This document shows, piece after piece, positions 7,125-14,949 of a stretch of DNA of 41,191 nucleotides; position 1 is the first letter of the stretch; each line of letters begins with the position of its first letter. The notes under the pieces were generated by a model, which searched no databases, was not told the DNA's origin, and saw only the letters and a program-made list of their open reading frames with translations. The stretch covers positions 1 to 41,191 of the forward strand of contig JASHQB010000276.1 in the NCBI GenBank assembly GCA_030037775.1, in the 5' to 3' direction. A program made the translations under genes and the position numbers. The stretch is from Candidatus Acidiferrales bacterium (lineage in GTDB: Bacteria > Acidobacteriota > Terriglobia > Acidiferrales > UBA7541).

Positions 7125-9608
7125 TCATGCCTCGCGAAGGGCAGACATCGGATCTACCTTCGTGGCTCGCCGCGCGGGAAGGTAGCTTGCCAGCACAGCA
7201 ACTGCCAGCAGAAGCAAAGGCACGATCAGAAACACAGCCGGGTCATGGGGGCGAACACCATAGAGCAAACTTGCCATAATGGACGCAGTGAATGCAGAAA
7301 CAACCAATCCGGCAACGATGCCCACAGCGGCAAGCGCGACCCCCTTGCGTAAGAACATTCTCAGAATGTCGTCCCGCTGCGCGCCCAGGGCCATGCGGAT
7401 ACCGATCTCGCGCGATCTTTGGCCGACCATATAAGCCAACAAGCCGTAAATTCCGATGGAGGCCAGAAGCACCGCCAGTCCAGCAAATCCGCCCACCAGA
7501 TCGGCAGAAAAACGGCGTGAAGCCAGTGACCGATCAAGGATGTCATTCATAGAGACAACATTGAATACCGGTAAGCCGGGATCAATGCTCTGGATTTCAT
7601 GCCGAATCTGTGGTTCGAGCAGGGTCGCGGGCAGAGACGTCCGCAACACCACGCTCACTTCCTTGCTGGGGTCTTGATAGGCCGAAACGTAGATGTGGGG
7701 AACGCCATCGATGTCGAGACCGTCGTTCTTAATATCCTTAATTATACCCACGACGGCTAGCCATGGCTTAGTAGGGTCTTTTCCGAACCGCACTTGGCGG
7801 CCCAACGGATCGCGGGTTGGCCAATACTTGCGAGCGGTGCTTTCATCAATGATGGCTACCGGTTGCTTGCCGTCTTCATCGCCCTCGGTGAATGAGCGAC
7901 CGCGTAGGAGCGTCGCCCGCAACACCTTAAAATAATCGGGGCTTACCCGGATTCTCTCGGCGCTCAGATTCTGCGAGGACTCGTCCGGTCTATCTTGAAT
8001 CGCTAAGCTTTCCATCACTAAGCCATCGACCGCGTTGGGGTTGCTATTGGTGGTCGGTAGAGATGAGGTGATTCCGGCGAGTTCCACTCCCGGAATTGCC
8101 TTCATGCGCCGGAGCAACTCGCGATCAAAGGCGGCCTTACCAGGAATACCGAGATACGGATCCATCTTCGGCTCGTTGGGATTTCCTAGCCATGTGGTCG
8201 CCGTGACAACTTGAGTTGGATTAAAACCTGGATTTTCCTGCAAGAGATCCCGCAGCGTACGCAGCAGCAAGCCGGCTCCCACCATCAGTATGACGGCAAA
8301 TGCCAGTTCAGAGACGATGAGCGCATCCCGCAATCGGCCGGTCTTGGTGCTGTAGCCGGACCCGCGACCGCCTTCACGAATGGCCGAGGAGAGAGCGACC
8401 CTTGCCGAATGAAGCGCTGGAGCAAGTCCAAAGACTAAGCCGGTAAGAATGGAAATCAGCAGAGCGAAGGCCAGCACCACCCAGTCGATTCGCACTTCGT
8501 TGAGCCGGGGAACGCTGGATGGCACAAAGCGCAGGATGAAGCCTAAAGTACCAAACGCGGTTGCGATCCCCGCAGCACCGCCGATGAGCGACAGCAGCAT
8601 GGACTCGGTCAACATCTGGCGCACCATACGGCCGCGGCTCGCCCCCAGCGCTAACCGCACCGCCATCTCTTGTTGTCGCCCCGAAGCGCGCGCCAAGAGG
8701 AGGTTGGCAATGTTCAACGATACGATGAAAACGATCAGGGTTACCGCACACAGTAACACCAGCAGCATGGGCCGAACGTTGCCTACCAAAGTTTCTTGCA
8801 AGGGTTGAATCTCAATTGTCCATTGCGCCCGCGGCGGGTAATCGGTGGGAAAATCGTGGCGCAATTCGGCGGCCATGACAGTGAGCCGTGCCTGAGCTTG
8901 CTCGAGTGTCACGCCAGGCTTAAGTCGCCCGATTCCAAATCTTAGAATCCGGGTACCACGCATTGGCGGGGGAAAGGGAGCTGCGCTGAATCCGCCGGCG
9001 CCAAACACTTCCACGTCGCCGGCAACCGTCGGTCCAGGATGGCGAAATCCGCGTGGCAGAACCCCGATAATTGTATAGGGATCAGTGTCGACCCGGATGG
9101 TACGGCCGAGAACATTCGGATCGGCGCCATAGGAACGGCGCCATAGGCCATCGCTGATCACGACCACGGGAGCAAAACCGAGCACAAAGTCCTGAGGACC
9201 AAACAACCCTCCAATTTGCGGGGTCACACCCAGCAGGGAAAAGTAGCTAAAACTGGCATTGAGCCCCTCGACGCGCTCGGGCTGTTTGCCGCCGGTCAAA
9301 TTCTCGCTGCCCTCGAAGATCGGGGTCACATCTTGAAATACACCCGCTCGCGTCTGCAGGTCATCCAGTTCGGGCTTAGAAAACCTAACGTCCCGCAATC
9401 CTACGCCCGGCTCGTTAAAGAAGATTCGTACCAGACGGTCGGGGTTGCGAAATGGGAGAGGACGCAGCAACACGGCATTCACGATGCTGAAAATGGCCGT
9501 GTTGGCTCCCACGCCCAAAGCCAGGGTCAGGACAGCCACGATCGTGAATGTGGGCTTCTTGACCAGCATGCGGAAACCATAGCGCGCGTCCTGAAATAAT
9601 GTTGTCAT
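7125..9608 (-). CDS. ADOP-family permease (MacB/FtsX-like), copy 2
   Basis: This is the upstream partner of the tandem ADOP pair. ATG 9608 is chosen over an in-frame TTG at 9623 because GGAAGGAG sits 5 nt before it, giving 827 residues starting MTTLFQDARYGFRMLVKK. The layout is as in copy 1: first helix with LALGVGANTAIFSIVNAVLL, MacB-like periplasmic domain, FtsX block around GRQQEMAVRLALGASRGRM, second periplasmic unit, last FtsX block with QRSREIGIRMALGAQRDD, and terminus PARRATKVDPMSALREA. Long blocks near the C-terminus (for example IRHEIQSIDPGLPVF and DRSLASRRFSADLVGGFAG) are identical in both copies, while the periplasmic parts differ more. This fits recent duplication or gene conversion of the membrane end. 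No ABC ATPase gene accompanies either copy. Confidence 0.93.
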   Translation of the reverse strand: MTTLFQDARYGFRMLVKKPTFTIVAVLTLALGVGANTAIFSIVNAVLLRPLPFRNPDRLVRIFFNEPGVGLRDVRFSKPELDDLQTRAGVFQDVTPIFEGSENLTGGKQPERVEGLNASFSYFSLLGVTPQIGGLFGPQDFVLGFAPVVVISDGLWRRSYGADPNVLGRTIRVDTDPYTIIGVLPRGFRHPGPTVAGDVEVFGAGGFSAAPFPPPMRGTRILRFGIGRLKPGVTLEQAQARLTVMAAELRHDFPTDYPPRAQWTIEIQPLQETLVGNVRPMLLVLLCAVTLIVFIVSLNIANLLLARASGRQQEMAVRLALGASRGRMVRQMLTESMLLSLIGGAAGIATAFGTLGFILRFVPSSVPRLNEVRIDWVVLAFALLISILTGLVFGLAPALHSARVALSSAIREGGRGSGYSTKTGRLRDALIVSELAFAVILMVGAGLLLRTLRDLLQENPGFNPTQVVTATTWLGNPNEPKMDPYLGIPGKAAFDRELLRRMKAIPGVELAGITSSLPTTNSNPNAVDGLVMESLAIQDRPDESSQNLSAERIRVSPDYFKVLRATLLRGRSFTEGDEDGKQPVAIIDESTARKYWPTRDPLGRQVRFGKDPTKPWLAVVGIIKDIKNDGLDIDGVPHIYVSAYQDPSKEVSVVLRTSLPATLLEPQIRHEIQSIDPGLPVFNVVSMNDILDRSLASRRFSADLVGGFAGLAVLLASIGIYGLLAYMVGQRSREIGIRMALGAQRDDILRMFLRKGVALAAVGIVAGLVVSAFTASIMASLLYGVRPHDPAVFLIVPLLLLAVAVLASYLPARRATKVDPMSALREA

Positions 9609-9819
9609 CAGAACTCCTTCCAACGGGCTCTTATCCCCGCGATGACACTGAATCCAACCAGTTGCGACTTGCTACGATAAGCCATGACCAAGGCGTCAGA
9701 ATTGTGTGCATGCCAGCACATTCGTATCCAATGCAAAAGCAATGCGGTCAATTTTTTGGCTGAACTCCGCGCTGTCGACGCATCCAGTCGCAGAAGTGCG
9801 GGACTCTGGTAAGCTCTCG

Positions 9820-10443
9820 TCATAGACCGGGCGTTTTCAGGTATTTCTCGGGCAGCGTCACCCCTGGTCGCTCGTGATCAAAGAGAAGGCTGGCGATCCA
9901 GAAGCGTCCGCGAGCATGCACAATCTGGAACGAATCGATGCCTCGCGAGAATGGCTGGGCGTCGTCCTTTGCATCCCGCATTTCGGACGTGCTCCACACC
10001 TCGATAAGATTGCCAAACTCCTCGACACGGTTGGCAATGCTGCGCTCGAAGAAACCGTGCGCCTTGAAGTAGGCATCGTTCTGCTGCTCGAACATGTCGG
10101 GAGTCAGGAAAACGGTATCGCCCTTGCGTGCCGGTGCATTCTTCGTGGCCGCAGACTCCGGAACAATTGAGGCGATCCGCCCGTCGGGCACAAACAGCGA
10201 GCGGAAGCGGTCCCAATCGCGCTGGCCAGCTGGGCCGGAAACCACGTCATAGAGTGAAGCGATGAGGTGTTCCACAGTGTCCACGTCGCCGGGGTTCTTT
10301 GCCGCAGGCCAGTCAGGATGCCCTGCGAGTGTCCCCACTGGCGGAGGCGGCGCAGATGCGGCAGGAGTAGACTGCTGTGCGCTCGCATTGAGCGTCAGTC
10401 CCACAAGAAAACAACTCAATACAAGACCGCGACTACGAATCAT
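9820..10443 (-). CDS. Secreted SnoaL/NTF2-like protein of unknown role
   Basis: The protein has 207 residues with a clear signal peptide (MIRSRGLVLSCFLVGLTLNASAQ) followed by a Pro/Ala-rich linker. The mature part has an NTF2/SnoaL-like pattern: an initial helix (TVEHLIASLYDVVSG), WDRFRSLFVPDGRI, ANRVEEFGNLIEVWSTSE, and a final strand pair SFQIVHARGRFWIASLLFDHE. Such small cone-shaped domains bind hydrophobic ligands or act as enzymes with varied active sites; no catalytic set can be named here. The ATG at 10443 has AAGGAG 9 nt upstream. It lies just downstream of the secreted DinB-like gene on the same strand with about 60 bp between, so the two may be cotranscribed. The export signals suggest both work in the periplasm. 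Confidence 0.78.
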   Translation of the reverse strand: MIRSRGLVLSCFLVGLTLNASAQQSTPAASAPPPPVGTLAGHPDWPAAKNPGDVDTVEHLIASLYDVVSGPAGQRDWDRFRSLFVPDGRIASIVPESAATKNAPARKGDTVFLTPDMFEQQNDAYFKAHGFFERSIANRVEEFGNLIEVWSTSEMRDAKDDAQPFSRGIDSFQIVHARGRFWIASLLFDHERPGVTLPEKYLKTPGL

Positions 10444-10505
10444 GGGAGCATCTCCTTGGTTTATTAATTCGAAAAAGCGCGCGATGATAGCCGCGCGCGG
10501 CGCTC

Positions 10506-11024
10506 CTACTTCGACCAGGGCGGAACCACACCGTTGGTGCGCGCGTAGGCGATCGACTGCCCCAGATGCTCGTGCTGATCTAACAGAATCAGCATCACCG
10601 CGCCCTGCTTGGTCATGTCTTCTCCGAACAGTTTCACGTGTGTTTGCAGGTCGTGGTCGGAAAGTCCCGTAATCGCTTTTTGTAGATTGGCGTAAGAAGC
10701 CTTCAGAGCTTCTCGCATTTTCCCCGGATCGGTAATGGGCGCCGCCTCTGCCCCCGTATTCGTTTTACCCGTGAGCGCGTCGGCGAGCAGGCCGTTCTCC
10801 TCAACCATCAGGTTGAACACGTCACCGACGGAGCGAACGCCCTGGCCGGGCTTCCACTCGTACTTGCCCGCCATAACTTGCGCGAGTCCGGTGAATTTTT
10901 TGGAAAGCGTTCCGGCATCTTCTCCGAAGGCGGCCTGGAATTTCGCCGGCTGCGCCTGCACCAATGGCACCATCAGAGCGACCGCAAGCGCAAGCGCTCC
11001 ATACTTAGTCAGAATCTTCTTCAT
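10506..11024 (-). CDS. Secreted DinB-superfamily protein
   Basis: The protein has 172 residues with a cleavable signal peptide (MKKILTKYGALALAVALMVPLVQAQ). The mature part is a four-helix bundle of the DinB/YfiT type: KFTGLAQVMAGKYEWKP, RSVGDVFNLMVEENGLLAD, a middle helix with LKASYANLQKAI, and the C-terminal LLDQHEHLGQSIAYAR, which carries the paired histidines. The usual first metal-binding histidine of the family, expected in the VFNLMVEEN helix, appears to be absent, so metal binding may be altered. Family members include thiol-dependent transferases and damage-induced proteins, mostly cytosolic; exported forms are frequent in acidobacteria but uncharacterised. ATG 11024 follows AAAGGAG at ideal spacing. 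It is divergent from the histidine kinase gene. Confidence 0.86.
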   Translation of the reverse strand: MKKILTKYGALALAVALMVPLVQAQPAKFQAAFGEDAGTLSKKFTGLAQVMAGKYEWKPGQGVRSVGDVFNLMVEENGLLADALTGKTNTGAEAAPITDPGKMREALKASYANLQKAITGLSDHDLQTHVKLFGEDMTKQGAVMLILLDQHEHLGQSIAYARTNGVVPPWSK

Positions 11025-11187
11025 GTGAAACTCCTTTACGTCAATCTGAACAACTCGTACCGCTCGTAACGCCGAATGCAGGTCTCAACGCGGCCTTTTA
11101 ACTCCCTCTCGATGGTCCTGCTCACTGGACAATATGTCGCAAAGAATCAGTGTTTGCAGGAAAAGTGACGTGCGGCGTCCGAAATGA

Positions 11188-11202
11188 GACAAGCGGTTTG
11201 TC
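11188..11202. promoter_or_regulatory. Inverted repeat GACAA-N5-TTGTC in a divergent intergenic region
   Basis: A perfect 5-bp inverted repeat with a 5-bp spacer lies between the divergently transcribed secreted DinB-like gene and the histidine kinase gene, about 80 bp before the kinase start. It could be an operator. The arms are short, so chance is possible, and it does not resemble the usual LytTR direct-repeat site. Confidence 0.25.
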
Positions 11203-11283
11203 CTCAGTGATGTCTCCTTCGAAGGATCAGCTATAATCCGTGCCGGAAGGTCGACAGAGGCATTGCTCCAGTCCACACCAAAT

Positions 11284-12390
11284 ATGGGACGAACGAGATG
11301 GATTCTGATCCTCTGCGCGTGGACGATTGTAGGACTGTTGTTTGCCGTGCAAAGGATCGCGGTCGTGAAGGTACTGGGTACGCGCGTCAATTGGGTGATC
11401 GACAGTGCGCCCGAGCTTGTCTACTGGTACGTATGGGCCGCGTACACACCGCTTGTGATTGGTCTGGCCAAACGGTTCCCGTTGACGGGGCCGAGGGTCG
11501 TACTTCACATAGCGATCCACGCAATCGCGTCGCTCATGGTGGCGCCCCTGGCATCTGTCACCGAATACTTTCTGAGCCGTGGACTTCTGCGAATAGTTTT
11601 TCGCATGACTGATCCTGAAGTGCTGCGCCTTCTCCCGACGTTCGCAGTCAGTCTTTTAGCCATGAGCTTTACTGGCATACTTACATACTGGGTAGTTGTG
11701 GGACTGTATCAGTCGATCCACTTTTACCAGGCCGCTATGGAGCGCCAGACTAGAGCGGCGCAACTGGAGACGCAGCTCTCCCATGCCGAACTTGAGAACC
11801 TTAAGAGCCAGTTACATCCACACTTTTTGTTCAACAGCCTTCACACCATTGGAGTCCTGATGCAGGAAGACGTCGATGCTGCGAGCCGTCTGCTCGTCTG
11901 CCTCGGCGACTTGCTGCGCATGGCCCTCGAACGGCGGGAGAACGAGATCACCTTGCAGAGCGAGCTCGAGTTCGTCGGCAAGTATCTGGAGATCGAACAG
12001 ACACGCTTTCATGATCGGTTGAAAGTTCACATGGACGTGCCACCTGACCTTCTCGGAGTCTATGTACCGAGCCTGGCGCTTCAGCCACTGGTTGAAAATG
12101 CCATCAAGCACGGCATCAGCGTCGATTCCGCCGCAGGCCGGCTAGAGATCGCTGCCAAACGTCACAAGGGCAGAATTTGGCTCTGCGTCCGCGATGATGG
12201 CCCGGGTCCGGCACCGGGATCGCGCCTGCGATTCGGTGTCGGACTCACCAATGTCCGGTCACGCTTGAAACAGCTCTACGGGGACGAGTCATCGCTGGAA
12301 CTTACCGGGGGCGACGGTCGAGGCTGTGAGGCCGTCATCACCATTCCACTGAGGAGTTCGCATGAAGACACGAGTCCTCATCGTCGATGA
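11284..12390 (+). CDS. LytS/YehU-type sensor histidine kinase
   Basis: This is a membrane histidine kinase that should phosphorylate the LytTR regulator encoded next to it. From ATG 11284 it has 368 residues; a TTG at 11263 would add seven, and neither has a strong ribosome site. Four hydrophobic segments (about 6-29, 42-63, 72-98 and 116-146) form the sensor, followed by a coiled-coil linker (150-175). The kinase core has LHPHFLFNSLHTI with the phospho-accepting His180. The ATPase part has LVENAIKHG (269-277), DDGPG (304-308) and GVGLTN (318-323). There is no large periplasmic loop, so the signal is probably sensed within or near the membrane. The reading frame overlaps the start of the regulator gene by 29 bp, a sign of coupled translation. 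Confidence 0.92.
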   Translation: MGRTRWILILCAWTIVGLLFAVQRIAVVKVLGTRVNWVIDSAPELVYWYVWAAYTPLVIGLAKRFPLTGPRVVLHIAIHAIASLMVAPLASVTEYFLSRGLLRIVFRMTDPEVLRLLPTFAVSLLAMSFTGILTYWVVVGLYQSIHFYQAAMERQTRAAQLETQLSHAELENLKSQLHPHFLFNSLHTIGVLMQEDVDAASRLLVCLGDLLRMALERRENEITLQSELEFVGKYLEIEQTRFHDRLKVHMDVPPDLLGVYVPSLALQPLVENAIKHGISVDSAAGRLEIAAKRHKGRIWLCVRDDGPGPAPGSRLRFGVGLTNVRSRLKQLYGDESSLELTGGDGRGCEAVITIPLRSSHEDTSPHRR

Positions 12391-13120
12391 CGAACCGATC
12401 GCCCGCCGCGGTATCCGTCGCTATCTGGCCGAACACAACGGCATCGAAGTTGTAGGCGAGGCAGCGAACGGAATAAGCGCGGTGGAGCAGATCAATGAAC
12501 TGCATCCCGACATCGTTTTTCTCGATGTGCAGATGCCTGATCTGGATGGTTTTGGAGTCATCGATAATGTGGAGCCAGCGACCGGCCCCGCTCCCGTGTA
12601 TATCTTTGTCACGGCTCACGATGCACACGCTATTCGTGCATTCGAAGTGCACGCTGTTGACTATCTCTTGAAACCGTATGATAAGGAGCGATTTGCCAAG
12701 GCCCTGGTTCACGCGCGCCACGTCCTCGAAAAGTCCAGGAAAGCAGATCGAGGTCTCGAACCACTGCTCCAGTCCCTCCGTGGTCTCCGCCCGTTGGAAC
12801 GCTTTGTGGTAAAGGACAAGAAGCGGATTTTCTTTGTTCCCGTTTCCCACGTTCTGTGGATCGAAGCCACGGGAAACTATGCCTGCATACACACCGCCAG
12901 CGACAGTCACCTGTTGCGGGAAACCCTGGCAAACCTGGAAGAGAAGCTGGCACCACACCACTTCATCCGAGTCCGGAAATCGGCCATCGTGAACAGTGAC
13001 CGCATTAGCGAGATTCGTCCGATGTTCGATGGGGTATACGACATCATACTGGCAGAAGGAACGGTGGTCACGTCGAGTCGCAGATATGCTCACAAGTTAC
13101 GGGCGCTGCTGGAATCCTAG
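12362..13120 (+). CDS. LytTR-family response regulator
   Basis: A cytoplasmic response regulator of 252 residues. The receiver domain (1-120) has the acidic pair Asp9/Asp10, the phosphorylated Asp55 in IVFLDVQMP, Thr84 and Lys104 in LLKPYDKER. The C-terminal LytTR DNA-binding domain (about 147-250) has RFVVKDKKRIFFVP, WIEATGNYACIH, and HHFIRVRKSAIVN, the usual blocks of this beta-rich domain. ATG 12362 is preceded by GAGGAG at 6 nt spacing and lies inside the end of the kinase gene. LytTR regulators usually bind pairs of 9-bp direct repeats upstream of target genes; I did not find a clear pair nearby. Likely targets are unknown, although the flanking DinB genes and ADOP permeases are candidates from position alone. 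Confidence 0.95.
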   Translation: MKTRVLIVDDEPIARRGIRRYLAEHNGIEVVGEAANGISAVEQINELHPDIVFLDVQMPDLDGFGVIDNVEPATGPAPVYIFVTAHDAHAIRAFEVHAVDYLLKPYDKERFAKALVHARHVLEKSRKADRGLEPLLQSLRGLRPLERFVVKDKKRIFFVPVSHVLWIEATGNYACIHTASDSHLLRETLANLEEKLAPHHFIRVRKSAIVNSDRISEIRPMFDGVYDIILAEGTVVTSSRRYAHKLRALLES

Positions 13121-13217
13121 TTTTGGCACCTGGAATGTAAAGTGGCGCGTCGGCGTGGAATGCCAGCGACGAAAATGAATTCGGTACTTGCCTCGATCCT
13201 ATCGAATTGAGGTCACC

Positions 13218-13760
13218 ATGGAACACAACCTACAGCACACAATGTCGCTTCTCACCCGTACTCCCGTTGTGCTGAGCGCGCTTCTGCGTGATCTGCCGGA
13301 AGCGTGGACGCTTCAAAATGAAGGCGAAAACACTTGGAGCGCACTCGACATCCTCGGCCATCTCATTCACGGCGAACGCACGGATTGGATGCCGCGCGCC
13401 CGCATGATCTTGCAATTCGGCGAGACTCAGACTTTCGTTCCATTTGACCGTTGGGCGCAGCTACGAGACAGCGAAGGCAAGTCGCTGGCGCAATTGTTGG
13501 ATGAGTTTGCTCGCTTGCGTTCAGAAAACCTGGCCGAACTGAGCGCATTGAATCTGCAGCGAGAGGACCTTGCTCTGCCTGGACGCCACCCCTCCCTGGG
13601 AGCAGTTACGCTGTCACAGTTGCTTGCCGCCTGGGCAGTTCATGACTTGACTCATCTCCACCAAATCTCACGCGTCATGGCCCACCAATACCGGGAGGCC
13701 GTGGGTCCGTGGCACGCATACCTCGGCGTGCTGCGGTGCTCTGGTCACAGCGACCCATAA
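13218..13760 (+). CDS. Cytosolic DinB-family protein (DinB_2)
   Basis: A 180-residue four-helix bundle protein without a signal peptide. It has the full metal-binding histidine pattern of the family: His48 (and His51) in SALDILGHLIHGERTDW and the C-terminal pair in VHDLTHLHQISRVM. ATG 13218 is preferred over an in-frame upstream codon at 13188 because TTGAGG lies 6 nt before it. Characterised relatives are metal-dependent, thiol-using transferases or stress proteins; the reaction here cannot be named. It follows the response regulator by about 100 bp on the same strand and may be read from the same transcript. Together with the exported DinB-like protein on the other side of the kinase, the signalling pair is flanked by two members of one fold. 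Confidence 0.87.
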   Translation: MEHNLQHTMSLLTRTPVVLSALLRDLPEAWTLQNEGENTWSALDILGHLIHGERTDWMPRARMILQFGETQTFVPFDRWAQLRDSEGKSLAQLLDEFARLRSENLAELSALNLQREDLALPGRHPSLGAVTLSQLLAAWAVHDLTHLHQISRVMAHQYREAVGPWHAYLGVLRCSGHSDP

Positions 13761-14083
13761 TGGCGATGCAAATCCACGTACTGTTTCACCGAGATTTCCG
13801 GTTGGCTCTACAATCTGAAACTTATCTGACTTCGGAGTCAGCCGCCGCAGGTTGTGGCGAGAGCACGTAACGTGTCTCTTGCCTCGTTAGGAGCTTCTGT
13901 TGTACCGAGTGTACCGAAAGCGCAGCAAGAAAATGGAGCGGAACGTGCAGCTTAAGTGTCGTAGTATGTTAGTAGTACCGCAGAAGTCGGCGCGCCGAGC
14001 TACTGGAGAGCACCTGCTTCAAGAGCAGGGGGCATTGGCCAAGCAAATCCTGTTACAATCGTTTAGAATCATTGAGTTAGCGT
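13761..14083. other. Intergenic stretch with a hairpin and a decayed tRNA copy
   Basis: About 320 bp between the DinB gene and the intact tRNA-Ala. A perfect stem CTGACT/AGTCAG with a TCGG loop lies at 13826-13841, but no T-tract follows, so it is at best a weak terminator for the DinB gene. Further right is a decayed tRNA-Ala-like piece (about 13997-14032). The plus-strand frame that crosses this area runs through the tRNA and is not a gene. Confidence 0.5.
13997..14032 (+). pseudogene. Decayed tRNA-Ala-like fragment upstream of the intact tRNA
   Basis: This stretch shares GGAGAGCACCTGCTT (14005-14019) and GCAGGGGG (14025-14032) with the intact tRNA-Ala that starts 52 bp further on. They are in the same order and with nearly the same spacing, which corresponds to the D-arm 3' side, anticodon arm and variable loop. 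The D stem no longer pairs and the anticodon loop has changed. It looks like a second, heavily eroded copy of the same tRNA rather than a different tRNA. Confidence 0.55.
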
Positions 14084-14159
14084 GGGCGTGTAGCTCAGCT
14101 GGGAGAGCACCTGCTTTGCAAGCAGGGGGTCGCCGGTTCGATCCCGGCCACGTCCACCA
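14084..14159 (+). tRNA. tRNA-Ala (anticodon TGC)
   Basis: A complete 76-base tRNA including an encoded CCA (14157-14159). The acceptor stem pairs GGGCGTG with CACGTCC and contains the G3:U70 wobble that identifies alanine tRNAs. The D stem is GCTC/GAGC, and the anticodon stem is CCTGC/GCAGG with loop TTTGCAA, placing anticodon TGC at 14117-14119. The T arm is GCCGG-TTCGATC-CCGGC. The discriminator base is A. It sits alone rather than in an rRNA operon and is flanked by decayed copies of itself and by a recombinase remnant, as expected for a repeatedly used integration site. Confidence 0.98.
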
Positions 14160-14682
14160 AATTCTTCCTGAGTGCAAAAGACTTAGCGAAAACGTTTTGT
14201 CCCGACAGGTCGATTATTCGTGCACACCGTGCACGAATGCGTCATTGGACTACCTCTGTGCACAATGGCGCGGTCGAAAAGCATCGGCCTCCCCCGCCGG
14301 CGTCATTTCCTTGGCTTGGCGGTTCAACTTCTCCAAGGCTTCGCGCTTCATTCTCAGCTTCATTTGCGAATACTTTTTGAAGACCTGCGCGTCGCTCTGG
14401 CGGAGCAGTTGCGTTACCCACCAATCGGGCCGAGCCAAACGCAGCCCTAAGGCGTTTGACGCACTGATCGGTCGCCTGATGCGTACCTTCGGCGTCGCAT
14501 GGGGGCCTTGGAATAATTCAGCACGCCTCGGAGATAAGTTTCCCAACGCTTGAAATCGCAACGCACGCATGGGCACGTTGTTTCCATGCTTCAGCAAAGT
14601 AAGGATAATCTCTGGCAAACGACAGTGTTGAGGCAATGAAGGACGAAGTCGCCATGATTACACGTGGAAATCGTGGAGCTTC
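14160..14682. other. Region between tRNA-Ala and the metal regulator
   Basis: About 520 bp. Apart from the recombinase remnant (14250-14440) I see no gene. The remaining open frames on both strands overlap each other and show no domain. The first bases after the tRNA (14160-14240) contain no obvious second copy of the tRNA 3' end, so no intact attachment site can be named. Confidence 0.45.
14250..14440 (-). pseudogene. C-terminal remnant of a tyrosine recombinase/integrase
   Basis: A minus-strand frame that begins about 90 bp past the tRNA-Ala reads WWVTQLLRQSDAQVFKKYSQ, followed by MKREALEKLNRQAKE and a stop. This matches the end of tyrosine recombinases: a helix like the LGHxxxxTTxxYxH block, with the tyrosine codon at 14370-14372 in the place of the catalytic nucleophile, then the terminal basic helix. 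Upstream in the same frame (14441-14636) the sequence no longer looks like a recombinase, and no R or HxxR catalytic blocks are seen, so only the end survives. Its position beside a tRNA, reading towards it, is the classical place for an integrase. Identification is by motif and context only. Confidence 0.55.
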
Positions 14683-14949
14683 TCACCGGAGATACGTCTT
14701 CACGACTTCGATCACGTCCTCTGCGGCTTCCTGTGCCGATTTGGAGTTCCGTGGCATATGATTCCGAATGTGGTCTTCCAAGAGTTCTCCCATAAGGCTG
14801 CTGATTGCTCCCCTGGCCGCGGCAAGGCGTTGCAACACATCTGCGCATTGCTCATCCTCGTTCAGGCCTCGCAACACACTTTCGAGCTGTCCGATGACCT
14901 TTTTTGTCCGGGTCACCAAATCTAACTTTTCTCGCGATAAGTGCGCCAT
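14683..14949 (-). CDS. CsoR/RcnR/FrmR-family metal-sensing repressor
   Basis: An 88-residue all-helical repressor of the DUF156 family, which binds DNA as a tetramer and lets go when its metal or aldehyde signal binds. The ligand positions read His3, Cys35, His60 and His64 (MAHLSREK; EDEQCADVLQRLAAARGA; LLEDHIRNHM). This is the set used by RcnR for nickel/cobalt. FrmR-type formaldehyde sensors instead carry Pro2, and here residue 2 is Ala, so a transition-metal signal is favoured (inference). The ATG at 14949 has the weak site CGCGATAAGTG upstream. No efflux gene adjoins it, but a promoter carrying a family-typical operator lies about 480 bp away, reading in the opposite direction (15428-15456). 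It also sits next to the recombinase remnant, so it may have come in with an element. Confidence 0.93.
   Translation of the reverse strand: MAHLSREKLDLVTRTKKVIGQLESVLRGLNEDEQCADVLQRLAAARGAISSLMGELLEDHIRNHMPRNSKSAQEAAEDVIEVVKTYLR

Noticed and set aside
12338..13093. 251-codon minus-strand open frame opposite the response regulator
   Set aside because: It lies fully antisense to a strongly supported LytTR regulator, has no ribosome site or recognisable domain, and reflects the codon bias of the real gene.
13826..13841. Hairpin CTGACT-TCGG-AGTCAG as an intrinsic terminator of the DinB gene
   Set aside because: The stem is perfect but no T-tract follows, so it was only noted in the intergenic entry.
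13900..14553. 217-codon plus-strand frame
   Set aside because: It runs straight through the tRNA-Ala gene and the antisense side of the recombinase remnant, and has no coding character.
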